Source: Desulfocucumis palustris (GTDB lineage Bacteria; Bacillota; Desulfotomaculia; Desulfotomaculales; Desulfocucumaceae). Taken from it: a DNA stretch of 64,000 bases. The stretch lies in NCBI RefSeq assembly GCF_002933875.1, contig NZ_BFAV01000172.1:39778-103777 (forward strand). Direction: 5' to 3'. Shown here piece after piece: positions 38,246-47,089 of the stretch (position 1 is the stretch's first letter; each line of letters opens with the position of its first letter). The position numbers and the translations under genes are program-made. The notes beneath the pieces are model-generated. The model had not been told where the DNA came from. It ran no database searches and saw nothing but the letters and a program-made list of their open reading frames with translations.

Positions 38246-38795
38246 CCCCTGCCGGGTTAGTCAAATATTGTTTAAATTTATCCGCGGCCAGCCTGCGGTG
38301 GGAAAAGGCGTTTTTCTGTTCCCTGGTCATCTCGGCCATGGTAATGTCGAATCCGTCGGGAATAAACAGACACATCCAGGTGGATACGCAGCCCGCCGGC
38401 TCCCGGGCTATGGTACCCCGGACTTCCCCTTCAAAATAATGTATCTGCCTGCCGTCGCAATAGCCTATGGTGGTCCTGACCAGGGCACCGCGACTGTCCT
38501 TGCAATGGATCAGGCTCAACAAACCATCCACATTCATGCGCTTCCAGAAAAGCTGGGTAAAAGGGCCTGGTATCCCCCCCAGTTCATCTATAAACAGCCC
38601 GGTATGGTCCACAAAAAGAGGCGCCCGCTTGGTCTCATAAGCTTTTAAAACCTTTTCCCTGACCACATCCCGGGGATCGTCGCTGAAGGTCTCCCGGATT
38701 ATCAGCTGCAGGGGGGCAAATTCCACCGGCTGCAGCAGCTCCCTGTATTCCGTTATTTTCAATTCACTGGAACTTACAAAGCGAAGAATACCCAA
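38226..38795 (-). CDS. HAM1/RdgB-family non-canonical purine NTP-binding protein (KomB-like), degenerate active site
   Basis: A 189-residue protein aligned by eye with E. coli RdgB. Lys13, the general fold, LGGIPGPF, REPAG and the base-binding SHR (165-167, in TREQKNAFSHR) are kept. The Asn of the N-terminal motif is Ser10. The DDSG motif is DHTG (63-66), so the position of catalytic Asp69 is His. The YDPxF motif is replaced by TWMCLF. It may thus bind deaminated purine nucleotides without hydrolysing them, as expected for a sensor. The start is TTG, six bases after AAGG. It is translationally coupled to the SIR2 gene. A housekeeping house-cleaning role is less likely. Confidence 0.82.
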   Translation of the reverse strand: MGILRFVSSSELKITEYRELLQPVEFAPLQLIIRETFSDDPRDVVREKVLKAYETKRAPLFVDHTGLFIDELGGIPGPFTQLFWKRMNVDGLLSLIHCKDSRGALVRTTIGYCDGRQIHYFEGEVRGTIAREPAGCVSTWMCLFIPDGFDITMAEMTREQKNAFSHRRLAADKFKQYLTNPAGGVPPVR

Positions 38796-38887
38796 TCCTT
38801 TCCTTCAACCCCTTCCACAACACCACCTGCCGAAAGCGCGCCCGGCGAGTCTAAATTATGATTGTCTGCAATTAATATTTTTATAAC

Positions 38888-38911
38888 AAAAAAAGGGCGG
38901 TTAGCCCTTTT
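38888..38911 (-). terminator. Intrinsic terminator after cooT
   Basis: The stem AAAGGGC/GCCCTTT (38892-38898 with 38904-38910) is followed on the minus strand by seven T. It starts eight bases after the cooT stop, so the HAM1/SIR2 pair probably has its own promoter in 38796-38887, though none was clear. Confidence 0.8.
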
Positions 38912-38918
38912 ACGAACG

Positions 38919-39113
38919 TTAATTATCTTCCTTCTCCAGTATAATCTTGTGGTCCACCAGGGCAAGCTCGGCGATTTTGGCTTTGATTATCTTGCGGCGG
39001 CCGAAAATATCCTCAAGCACCAGGCCGTCCTCGTGGGGCAGCACCTTATCCACCATTTCCAGCAGCAATTCATCCTTTCCCGACTGACGCAGGTAAGCGT
39101 TGGCTTCACACAT
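38919..39113 (-). CDS. cooT: CooT-family nickel-binding protein
   Basis: A 64-residue protein beginning MCEANAY; Cys2 is the nickel ligand of the CooT family, small beta-barrel proteins associated with maturation of nickel-containing carbon monoxide dehydrogenase. GLVLEDIFGRRKIIKAKIAELALVDHKIIL is the family core. ATG is preceded by GGGAGGTGG. No CODH genes lie in the window, but its presence is consistent with an anaerobe using the Wood-Ljungdahl pathway. It is terminated separately from the downstream HAM1 gene. Confidence 0.85.
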   Translation of the reverse strand: MCEANAYLRQSGKDELLLEMVDKVLPHEDGLVLEDIFGRRKIIKAKIAELALVDHKIILEKEDN

Positions 39114-39193
39114 CGAAAACCACCTCCCGGTTTTATAGAAAGAATTATTAAATTATAGCCCCGATCTCCCTGCCATGTCAACTCCCTGAAAAG

Positions 39194-40360
39194 TCAGGCG
39201 GCCTTGCCTCCAACCTTGCTTTTCAGCACTTCCAGGCCCCTGTTGAACTGTTCGTCCGGCGTACCGGGTTTTTCTCCCCGGGATACGGTAACATCCGGTA
39301 CAATACCCTTTTTATTTATATCATGTTTTCCCGGGGTGAGATAGCGGGCTGTGGTAAGTTTGACCCCGGCCCCGTTATCCAGCTCAAAAACCGTCTGCAC
39401 CACACCCTTGCCGAAGGTCTTCTGGCCCACCAGGGTTCCGGAACCCGTGTCCTTTATGGCCCCGGCCAGTATTTCCGCGGCGCTGGCGCTTCCCCCGTTC
39501 ACCAGCACCACCAGGGGCAGCTCCAGATTGTTCCCCCCGGCAGGCAGCATCTCGGTCCTGCCGCCCCGGTATTCAATATAGACCGCCGGTCCCCTGGGTA
39601 TAAAATTGCCGGATACCTTCACCACCGATTGCAGTTCCCCCCCGGGATTGTCCCGGAGATCCAGCAAGATGCCCTTTAGCCCCTGCTTTTTTAAATCCCC
39701 CAGCAGTTTTTGCAATTCATCCGGGGTTTTCTCCGAAAACTGGGAAATTACAATGTAACCGAGGTTATCCGGAAGAAGCTTTCCCTCCACCGTGGGAACG
39801 CTTATTTCCTCCCGGGTCAAGGGTACCGTAAAGGGCTCCTTCTCTCCCGGGCGCAGCAGGGTAAGATTGACTTTAGTGCCCACCGGGCCGCGCATTAACT
39901 GAACCGCGGTGTCAAGATCAATGCCCTTGGCGTCCCGGTCGCCTATCCTGGTAATAATGTCGCCGGTGATTATTCCGGCCTTATGCGCCGGAGTTCCGCT
40001 GTAAGTGCGGGCCACGGTCAGAAAATCATCCTTTATACCCACCAGAATTCCCAATCCGCCGAAGGTGCCTCTTATCTGGTCCTGGAGTTGCGTATATGTC
40101 TTGGGCTCAAGATACACTGAATAAGGATCGCCCAGGGCGTCCACGATTCCTTTAATGGCGCCGTCCACCAGCAGAGTGGATTCCGTTTCGTACAGGTACT
40201 GGCTGCGCACCAGGGATATCACCTGAAATAGATTCCCAAAATGTTTAAAATTGTGCACCAAAAGCCAGCCCGAGAAAAAAATAATACCCAGAAAAACTGC
40301 AGCAAGGCCGGTAAGCCACCGGCCTCTCTTTCCATAATAACCGCCTCTGCCGTAATACAA
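39194..40360 (-). CDS. ctpA: Carboxy-terminal processing protease CtpA (S41 family)
   Basis: A 388-residue membrane-anchored protease. A Gly/Tyr-rich cytoplasmic start is followed by one membrane segment (about 14-35). A PDZ domain spans about 95-180 (GIITGDIITRIGD). The catalytic Ser lies in NGGSASAAEI, and Lys lies in GQKTFGKGVVQT four turns later, making the S41 Ser/Lys dyad. The TTG start is seven bases after GGTGG. It follows the EnvC-like M23 gene; ftsE-ftsX-envC-ctpA order is common in Firmicutes, and the protease may act on cell-wall or division proteins. Confidence 0.95.
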   Translation of the reverse strand: MYYGRGGYYGKRGRWLTGLAAVFLGIIFFSGWLLVHNFKHFGNLFQVISLVRSQYLYETESTLLVDGAIKGIVDALGDPYSVYLEPKTYTQLQDQIRGTFGGLGILVGIKDDFLTVARTYSGTPAHKAGIITGDIITRIGDRDAKGIDLDTAVQLMRGPVGTKVNLTLLRPGEKEPFTVPLTREEISVPTVEGKLLPDNLGYIVISQFSEKTPDELQKLLGDLKKQGLKGILLDLRDNPGGELQSVVKVSGNFIPRGPAVYIEYRGGRTEMLPAGGNNLELPLVVLVNGGSASAAEILAGAIKDTGSGTLVGQKTFGKGVVQTVFELDNGAGVKLTTARYLTPGKHDINKKGIVPDVTVSRGEKPGTPDEQFNRGLEVLKSKVGGKAA

Positions 40361-40425
40361 AAAACTTCCACCTTTCCGCCTGCGGGTCGCTCCCGCGGCT
40401 CAACAAATGGCAACTCCGGCACCCT

Positions 40426-40527
40426 GGGGACATTCCTTCACGAAACCAGCAAAATTAAGGGATACCTGGTTTTTTGCGAAACCTGTTATAAATAAGGCTT
40501 TTGATAAACATAAGAAGGTGTGTCCCC
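40426..40527. repeat. REP-like hairpin element upstream of ctpA
   Basis: GGGGACATTCCTTC (40426-40439) and GAAGGTGTGTCCCC (40514-40527) form an imperfect inverted repeat, the same arms as the element at 1156-1222. The interior also holds a small ACCAG/CTGGT hairpin. It occupies most of the 241-base gap between the M23 gene and ctpA. Confidence 0.7.
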
Positions 40528-40601
40528 ATATCTTATTATACTACACCAGGCAGAGGTTAATTACAACAATATGGAAGCGCCCCTGTGGCCGGGTTTGAAA
40601 C

Positions 40602-41738
40602 TTACAGGTACCCGGTGGGATTCACCGCGGTGCCGCTTTTATACACTCCGAAATGCAGGTGCGGGCCGGTGGACATCCCTGTGGTGTCCACTTTGCCGAT
40701 GGCCTGGCCCTTCACTACCTCCTGGCCCTTGGAAACCGATTGGGACATCAGGTGGGCGTAAAGGGTTGTCAGCCCGGCGCCGTGATCTATAATAATCACC
40801 TTGCCGTAACCGCTCATGGTGCCCACATTTATCACCGTGCCGTTCTGGGCGGCCACCACCTTGGTGCCGTTGGGCGCGGGGATATCTATACCCTCGTGCT
40901 TGCGGACGTATTTTAATATCGGGTGCATCCTGCTGCCGAAGGGCGAGGAAATACCGGTATGCCCCGGCACCGGCCAGGTAAAAGCCCCGGTGCCCTTGGC
41001 GGGGGTGTTCTTCTGCTCCCTATTTACAATCTCCCGGATTATAGCCTGCTCCTTGGCCTCCAGCGCGTCGGCCTCCTGCTCAAAACGGTCCAGGTCATTT
41101 TTGGCCTGGCCCAAAAGCTGTCTTTTTTCCGCCTGTTTGGCCTCCAGCTCATCCTTAGCTTTTTGCTGCTGGACGATCAGGGAGGAAATCAGCTGCATAC
41201 TCTTCTCATAGCGGTTTTTTTCCTCTTCCACCCGCTTCTTTTCCTCGTTCACCTTTTTAACTATTCCGGCGTCCCGGTTTACCACCCTTTTCAATAAATC
41301 AAGCCTGTTGACAAAATCCCCGAAGTCGTTGGAATCCAGCAATATCTCCAGGTAGCTCACATTCCCGGCCAGGTACATTCCCCGCACCCGCTGATTTAAA
41401 ACTTCTTTGCTTTCCTCCAGTTTTTCCCGGGCTTCCTTTAGATTATCCTCCGCCTGCCTCAGCCCGGTCTGGGCCGCCCGCAGATTGCCGTTCAACTGGT
41501 CAATCTGCTTTTCCCTGGCATAAATGGAGTCATTCAGGGTTTCCACCTGGGAGGCATAACTGCGAACCTCTTTTTTGGAATTATTTATTTCCTGCTGCTT
41601 TTGTTTAAGCTTGTTCCTGGTGTCCTGAAGGGTCTGCTCCAGGCTGGCGCCTCCGGCAACCCCCGTCCAAAGGGCCGTCACTGCGAATACCCCGGTTAAA
41701 AGCAAGGCAATTTTCCTGCGAAAACCGCTGTCGTTCAA
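40602..41738 (-). CDS. Secreted murein hydrolase activator: coiled coil plus M23 (LytM) domain, EnvC-like
   Basis: A 378-residue protein: signal peptide (1-31), a long coiled coil (about 32-245, rich in Glu, Lys and Gln), then an M23 domain (about 255-378). The zinc ligands are visible: His in [20 protein letters not shown] with the Asp of the same block, and the HLHFG motif near the C-terminus. The domain therefore looks catalytically complete. FtsEX-linked proteins of this type drive peptidoglycan splitting at division. The TTG start follows GGAGGGG. It lies directly downstream of ftsX, fitting an FtsEX-controlled hydrolase. Confidence 0.93.
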   Translation of the reverse strand: MNDSGFRRKIALLLTGVFAVTALWTGVAGGASLEQTLQDTRNKLKQKQQEINNSKKEVRSYASQVETLNDSIYAREKQIDQLNGNLRAAQTGLRQAEDNLKEAREKLEESKEVLNQRVRGMYLAGNVSYLEILLDSNDFGDFVNRLDLLKRVVNRDAGIVKKVNEEKKRVEEEKNRYEKSMQLISSLIVQQQKAKDELEAKQAEKRQLLGQAKNDLDRFEQEADALEAKEQAIIREIVNREQKNTPAKGTGAFTWPVPGHTGISSPFGSRMHPILKYVRKHEGIDIPAPNGTKVVAAQNGTVINVGTMSGYGKVIIIDHGAGLTTLYAHLMSQSVSKGQEVVKGQAIGKVDTTGMSTGPHLHFGVYKSGTAVNPTGYL

Positions 41739-41816
41739 GGGTAACCCCTCCGTATCTACTTATGGTACATTCCCTCCCCCGCATGTTTCACAGGAAGGAA
41801 TTCCGGTAACACCATA

Positions 41817-42704
41817 TCACACCTGAATATATTTCCTCACGGAAAACGCGCTTCCCAGCGCCCCCACAACAATTCCAATACCCATCAGCCCGCCGGTCAC
41901 GGTCAACAATATCTGGCGGTCGGTTACCAGGGTTACGAAGGGAAGGACTTCATCCAGCCGGTTGACCAGCGACACATACCCCAGGTAAACCACTGAGGAC
42001 GCTATGGCGGCCCCAACAAAGCCCAGAATCATCCCCTCCAGCAGAAAGGGAAAGCGCACGAACCAGTTGGTGGCCCCCAGGAATTTCATAATGCCGATTT
42101 CCCTGCGCCGGGCGAAAAGGGAAAGGCGAATGGTGGTGGATATCAGCAGCAGCGCCGCCACGCCCAAAATCACCATCAAGCCGCCACCGGCCAGGCGGAC
42201 CCATTTAATCACCGCCAGCAGTTTCTCCACTATGCCCCGGCCGTAATTAACCTGGTCAACTTTTTCCAGCTTTTCCATTTGCGAAGCCAGGGCAGGGACG
42301 TCATTGGCCTTTTCGGCCTTGATTTTAAAGGCGTCGGGCAGGGGGTTGTCCTCTTCCAGCCCCTCCAGTATATCCTTGCGGTCCCCCAGATTTTCCCTCA
42401 TTTCCTCCAGGGCCTCGTCCCTGGAGACAAATTCCACCGTGGCCACCCCGGGGGTTTTTTTCAATTCCTTTTCCATATCCCTGATTTCTTCCCTGGTGGC
42501 TCCATTTTCCAGAAAAACCCTTATTTCAACCCCTGATTCCAGGCTTTTGGTAAAAGCCTGGGCATTCATCACCAGCAGCACGGATATGCCCAATATCAAC
42601 AAGGAAATTGTAACAGTCCCCACCGAGGCCAGGGAGAGCCAGCCGTTGCGGAAAATGGATAAAAAAGCCTCCCGCCAGTAATACCCCAGTGTGTTAAGAC
42701 TCAT
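41817..42704 (-). CDS. ftsX: Cell division protein FtsX
   Basis: A 295-residue membrane protein: one segment at about 20-45, a large extracytoplasmic loop (about 46-165), then three segments, ending in the family's FtsX/MacB domain. MKFLGATNWFVRFPFLLEGMILG is a characteristic stretch. With FtsE it forms the ABC-type complex that transmits a cytoplasmic signal to a cell-wall hydrolase outside. Its ATG overlaps the ftsE stop by 11 bases. Confidence 0.96.
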   Translation of the reverse strand: MSLNTLGYYWREAFLSIFRNGWLSLASVGTVTISLLILGISVLLVMNAQAFTKSLESGVEIRVFLENGATREEIRDMEKELKKTPGVATVEFVSRDEALEEMRENLGDRKDILEGLEEDNPLPDAFKIKAEKANDVPALASQMEKLEKVDQVNYGRGIVEKLLAVIKWVRLAGGGLMVILGVAALLLISTTIRLSLFARRREIGIMKFLGATNWFVRFPFLLEGMILGFVGAAIASSVVYLGYVSLVNRLDEVLPFVTLVTDRQILLTVTGGLMGIGIVVGALGSAFSVRKYIQV

Positions 42705-43380
42705 TGCTGTAGACCCCGCCTTCCTCGTCCCGGGTAATCCGCCCCGCTGTCATGGAGAGAACCCTTTTTTTCATGGTATCAACAATTTCCCTGGCGTGGG
42801 TGGCCATCACTATGGTGGTTCCCTTGCTGTTTATTTCATTGAAAAGATTCATCAGCTCCCAGGAAGTGTCAGGGTCAAGATTGCCCGTGGGCTCGTCGGC
42901 AATAATCATCACGGGATTGTTTACTATGGCCCTGGCTATGCACACCCTCTGCTGCTCCCCGCCGGAAAGCTGGGCCGGCATCATCCCGGTCTTCTCCTCC
43001 AGACCCACCTGGGCCAGCACCTCGGGAACCCTGTTTCTGATGGCCCGTTTGCCCGCCCCCACCACCTGCATGGCAAAGGCCACGTTCTCATAAGCCGTTT
43101 TTTGGGGCAGCAGCCGGAAGTCCTGAAAAACCATGCCTATTTTCCTGCGCAAATGCGGTATTTCCCGCCCCTTTAACCTGGCTATGTTTTTGCCGCTAAA
43201 AAGGGCCTGTCCCCGGGAGGGCAGTTCTTCCCGGAAAACTATTTTAATCAGGCTGGATTTTCCAGCCCCGCTGGGTCCCACCAGAAATACAAATTCCCCT
43301 TTACGCACATGCAGGGTTACATCGTTTAAAGCCTTAACCCCGTTGCTGTATATTTTTGAAACATTATAAAGTTGGATCAT
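42694..43380 (-). CDS. ftsE: Cell division ATP-binding protein FtsE
   Basis: A 228-residue ABC ATPase. Walker A is GPSGAGKSS (about 36-44), the signature is LSGGEQQR, and Walker B is [13 protein letters not shown], followed by His in ATHAREIV. It is the nucleotide-binding partner of FtsX. ATG with GAGGTG upstream. It is first of the ftsE-ftsX-M23-ctpA run. The 206 bases between it and the divergent SLH gene hold presumably both promoters; none is convincing. Confidence 0.97.
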   Translation of the reverse strand: MIQLYNVSKIYSNGVKALNDVTLHVRKGEFVFLVGPSGAGKSSLIKIVFREELPSRGQALFSGKNIARLKGREIPHLRRKIGMVFQDFRLLPQKTAYENVAFAMQVVGAGKRAIRNRVPEVLAQVGLEEKTGMMPAQLSGGEQQRVCIARAIVNNPVMIIADEPTGNLDPDTSWELMNLFNEINSKGTTIVMATHAREIVDTMKKRVLSMTAGRITRDEEGGVYSNES

Positions 43381-43586
43381 TTTACACCTCTTGTTATGCC
43401 TGCTTTACTCCGCACTCCGAAGCATTTCGACATTTACGGCAAAAAGTCCTTTCCAAAAAGTTAATAGAAAAGGGAATTTAACCTAAATTGACGAACTAAA
43501 AATTAATACAAAAAGAAAATCGAAGCTGGAACTTTTTGGGGGTTACCATCGTCAATAATTAAATAGAAACATAAGGAGGGTGTTAA

Positions 43587-45824
43587 TTGATTAAAAAATA
43601 TATTACCGCCGGGATTTCCGCTGCGTTTGCGGTATCCGTGATTATGACCCCGCTGAGTGCCGGGGCCGCCGTTACACCGGGCAAAACATACAATGACACC
43701 ACGGGGCACTGGGCCCTGCAGGTGGTGGAAAAGGCTTCAGCCATAGGGTTGATGTCGGGGTATCCGGGGGGTTACTTCAAACCGGAAGGCCAGATGAGCC
43801 GCCTGGAAGCCATTTCAGTGATCATCAGGGCCATGGGCCTGGAAGACCAGGCGCTGCAAACAAAAGCCCAGGGCAGCGGAATTACCATGCCCCCGGGGAT
43901 GACCTGGGGCGAGGGCTATCTGGTGCTGGCCGCCCAGAAAGGACTTTTAAGCAAGGAGTACGTGCCTTCGCTGAAATACCGGGATGCCATCACCCGGGCG
44001 GAAGTGGCCACCCTGGTGGCGGTGGCCCTGAATATTAAAGGCGACCCCGCAAAATTAACCTATTCGGACAACAATTCCATACTGGAGCTGTATAAACCTT
44101 ACGTGGCGGCCGTAACGGAAAAAAATATAATGACCGGTCTGGGCGGCAACCAGTTCGGCCCCAACCAGGTTATGAAGAGGGGGCAGATGGCGGCCCTGAT
44201 GGCCAAGCTGGCCCAGGACGGCTGGTTTAAATTTGGAGCCGACCGGCTGATTGGCGGGACAGTGGTAAGCTTCGACGCCGCCACCGGACTGCTGGTGTTC
44301 AAAAAAGCCGACGGCACCGTATTGCAAAAAACTCTCTCCGAAAAGCCGGCTTTGTTCAAAAATAGCTCCGCCGCCACCCTGGAGGACATAAAATACGGAA
44401 CCCCCATTGTGGTGGCCCTGAAGGGCAGCGAGGCAATTCAATACCTGGAGGTATCCTCCGCCGCCCCGCCGGCCACCAGCCCGGTATTTGACACAACGGT
44501 AACGGGCAGGGTAACATCCACACCCGGGGCGGCCGGCACCAGCATCACCATTGCCGACGGAAAAAACAGCGGCAAAAATTATACACTGGCCCCGAACCTG
44601 GTGGTTAAGGACAGCACCGACACCTCCTCCCTTTCGGCGGTAACCGCGGGCAAGTACATAACAGCCCAGATAAATAGCAGCCAGGTATCGTACATCCAGA
44701 TACTGCCCACGGTTTCCAACCAGGGAACCGTGCAGACAATAAGCTCCGGCTCATTGAAAATTTCCACCGGCAGCGGCAGCTACACCTACACCCTGAAGAG
44801 CGGCGAAACCATTGTCAGCGGGGCCGCTCCGAAGACCGGCGACACGGTAAAGGTAATATCATACCAGGGCAAGGCGCTGGAAATAATTATCAATTCATCG
44901 GCGGCCAGAGTGGAAGGCGTTATAACGGAACTGGACACCGACTCCTCCCCGGGAATCACCCTGGAGGATGAGGACGGCGGCGAGAAAACCTTTGATATTA
45001 CCGACGATACGGCAATGACCAGGGATGGCGACGATATCGATCTGGAAGATATAATGATCGGAGCCGAAGCCAGAATCAGATATATTGCTAAGGAAGCCAT
45101 TGAAATTGAAATAACCGAGGACGAGAACATCACGGTTGAAGGCGAAGTGGTAAAAGTCGATGAATCCAACGAGAGGATAACCATCGAGCAGGACAGCGGA
45201 AACCAATTCCGCCTGGATGTGGACAGAAACTGCTCCTATAGAAACAGCGCCAACTCCACCAGCGTCAGTGATTTGGGAGATATAAGAAAGGGCTGGACCG
45301 TGGAAATCACCCTGGATGACTCCGAGGCCACCAGGATCAAAGTGGTGGACGACGACGGAAATTCCGACGACGAAGTAGAAGGTACCGTAACCAACCTTAA
45401 GCTGGGCTCCAGCACAAAGATCACCGTTAAAGTCAACGGCAGCACTAAAACCTATAAAATTACCGATGACACAGACATTACAAAAGATGGGGACGACATA
45501 GACGAAGACGAAATAATGATCGGTGCTGAAGTGAGGATTGAACTGGACGACGATGAGGCCACAGAAATTGAAGTTACCAACGACACCGACGACATTACCG
45601 TGGAAGGAACAATATACAGCATAGATGAGAATAATGACCGCATCACCATTAAACAGTCCAACGGCGCAAAATTCAGACTGGATGTCGACAGAAAATGCAG
45701 CTTTAAAGATACGGTGGACACCAAAAACAAGCTGGATGAACTGGATGATCTGGAGACCGGCTGGGAGGTGAAGCTTACTCTGGAAGACGGGGAAATAACC
45801 ACATTGAAAGTTACCGATAAATAG
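43587..45824 (+). CDS. Large SLH-domain surface protein with duplicated acidic C-terminal module
   Basis: A 745-residue secreted protein. The TTG start is six bases after AAGGAGGG. A signal peptide (1-28) is followed by three SLH repeats (about 36-86, 95-150, 155-210; for example GHWALQVVEKASAIGLMSGYPGG). A middle beta-rich, Ser/Thr-rich part follows. The C-terminus is two copies of a ~150-residue module (about 442-596 and 597-745), each with ITDDT, DGDDID, IMIGAE and FRLDVDR. The acidic Asp-rich loops suggest calcium or other metal binding, by inference. It is related in layout to the SLH protein at 33245. Confidence 0.88.
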   Translation: MIKKYITAGISAAFAVSVIMTPLSAGAAVTPGKTYNDTTGHWALQVVEKASAIGLMSGYPGGYFKPEGQMSRLEAISVIIRAMGLEDQALQTKAQGSGITMPPGMTWGEGYLVLAAQKGLLSKEYVPSLKYRDAITRAEVATLVAVALNIKGDPAKLTYSDNNSILELYKPYVAAVTEKNIMTGLGGNQFGPNQVMKRGQMAALMAKLAQDGWFKFGADRLIGGTVVSFDAATGLLVFKKADGTVLQKTLSEKPALFKNSSAATLEDIKYGTPIVVALKGSEAIQYLEVSSAAPPATSPVFDTTVTGRVTSTPGAAGTSITIADGKNSGKNYTLAPNLVVKDSTDTSSLSAVTAGKYITAQINSSQVSYIQILPTVSNQGTVQTISSGSLKISTGSGSYTYTLKSGETIVSGAAPKTGDTVKVISYQGKALEIIINSSAARVEGVITELDTDSSPGITLEDEDGGEKTFDITDDTAMTRDGDDIDLEDIMIGAEARIRYIAKEAIEIEITEDENITVEGEVVKVDESNERITIEQDSGNQFRLDVDRNCSYRNSANSTSVSDLGDIRKGWTVEITLDDSEATRIKVVDDDGNSDDEVEGTVTNLKLGSSTKITVKVNGSTKTYKITDDTDITKDGDDIDEDEIMIGAEVRIELDDDEATEIEVTNDTDDITVEGTIYSIDENNDRITIKQSNGAKFRLDVDRKCSFKDTVDTKNKLDELDDLETGWEVKLTLEDGEITTLKVTDK

Positions 45825-45893
45825 CCCCGTGCCATAACCAAAGCCCCCCCCCCGGTAACAAGGGGCTGTTGCAAATTGCATTTGGAAACAAAT

Positions 45894-45941
45894 AGGCGCC
45901 TGGGAACTCAAAAAATTTAAGGGTTCTCGGACGCCTTTTTT
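45894..45941 (+). terminator. Terminator region after the large SLH gene
   Basis: A long imperfect hairpin with AGGCG (45894-45898) and CGCCT (45932-45936) at its base is followed by TTTTTT. A smaller AGCCCC/GGGGCT hairpin (45842-45847 with 45862-45867) precedes it. Together they would stop transcription into the convergent transketolase gene. Confidence 0.65.
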
Positions 45942-46005
45942 ACCTGAAACTTATTTTTTTACATTTGTCAAACAACCTGGTGCTCAACCTGGAAGCTTTC
46001 AGTTA

Positions 46006-46947
46006 CTATTTCTTCAACTTTAACACCGCTTTAACCGCGCCGGCAATTCCCGCCGGGGTCAGGTTAAACTTCTCCAGCAGCGCCTTGGGGTCTCCGGATT
46101 CCCCGAACACATCCGGCAGGCCTACCCGCTTAATGGGGACGGGACAATTCTCACCCAGCACCTCGGCTACAGCCCCGCCCAGGCCGCCTATAATGCTGTG
46201 CTCCTCGGCGGTTACCACCGCCCCGGTTTCCTTTGCCGCCTTAACCAGAGCCTCAACGTCAATAGGCTTGATGGTGTGGACGTTCAGCACCCTGGCGTTT
46301 ATGCCTTCCGCGGCCAGGTTTTGCGCCGCCTCCAACGCCGCGGCCACCATTATTCCGGCAGCCACCACGGTAACATCGCCGCCATCCCGCATCTGCACCG
46401 CCCGGCCGGGTTCAAACACAAAATCCTCCCCGTGCAGGTCCGGCACCCCGGAGCGGCCCAGGCGAATATACACGGGGCCGTTTATTTTTACCGCGGCCCT
46501 TACCGCGCCGGCTGTTTCCGCCGCATCGGCGGGCACGAACAAGGTCATGTTGGGAAGGCTGCGCATTATGGCGATATCCTCCACGGACTGGTGGGAACCT
46601 CCGTCCTCCCCCACGGTGACCCCGGCGTGAGTGGCGGCAATTTTAACATTAAGTTTTGTGTAGGCAATTGAATTTCTTATTTGCTCGAAGGCCCTTCCCG
46701 CCGCGAAAACGGCAAAGGAACTGGCGAAGGGTATTTTCCCCGCCGCGGCCAGGCCTGCGGCGGTGCCCATCATATTCTGCTCGGCCACACCCATGTTGAA
46801 CAGCCTCTCCGGAAAAACCTTCCCGAAGTCCGCGGTTTTAGTGGACTTGGTGAGGTCGGCGTCCAGCGCCACTATCCGGCTGTCTTCCCTGCCAATTTCC
46901 GCCAGGGCTTTTCCATAAGCCTCCCTGGTAGCTATTAATTTTCCCAT
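46006..46947 (-). CDS. Transketolase, C-terminal subunit
   Basis: A 313-residue protein covering the pyrimidine-binding and C-terminal domains of transketolase. VALDADLTKSTKTADF, FNMGVAEQNMMGTAAGLA (with the catalytic-type Glu) and ATHAGVTVGEDGGSHQ are conserved. With the N-terminal subunit encoded upstream it forms a split thiamine-diphosphate enzyme of the pentose phosphate pathway; a DXS-like role is excluded by the split form and length. ATG start. A repeat-containing gap of 142 bases separates the two halves, longer than usual for such an operon. Confidence 0.93.
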   Translation of the reverse strand: MGKLIATREAYGKALAEIGREDSRIVALDADLTKSTKTADFGKVFPERLFNMGVAEQNMMGTAAGLAAAGKIPFASSFAVFAAGRAFEQIRNSIAYTKLNVKIAATHAGVTVGEDGGSHQSVEDIAIMRSLPNMTLFVPADAAETAGAVRAAVKINGPVYIRLGRSGVPDLHGEDFVFEPGRAVQMRDGGDVTVVAAGIMVAAALEAAQNLAAEGINARVLNVHTIKPIDVEALVKAAKETGAVVTAEEHSIIGGLGGAVAEVLGENCPVPIKRVGLPDVFGESGDPKALLEKFNLTPAGIAGAVKAVLKLKK

Positions 46948-46980
46948 GTATATTACGAGTCAAGCAACGATCCTCAAGTC

Positions 46981-47019
46981 AGGGGTGAGTCACAGGAACC
47001 GTCCCCTTGACTCACTCCT
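46981..47019. repeat. GAACCGTCCCC-loop hairpin between the transketolase halves
   Basis: The stem is about 12 bp (46981-46992 with 47008-47019, one mismatch), including TGAGTCA/TGACTCA. The 15-base loop contains GAACCGTCCCC. GAGTCA/TGACTC words recur on both sides up to 47057, as in a cluster of decayed copies. Confidence 0.75.
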
Positions 47020-47089
47020 GACCCTTTGACTTAACCCCGGAACCGTTACCTGACTCAACACCTGCCTTTCTTCATCAATTTAATAAAGA

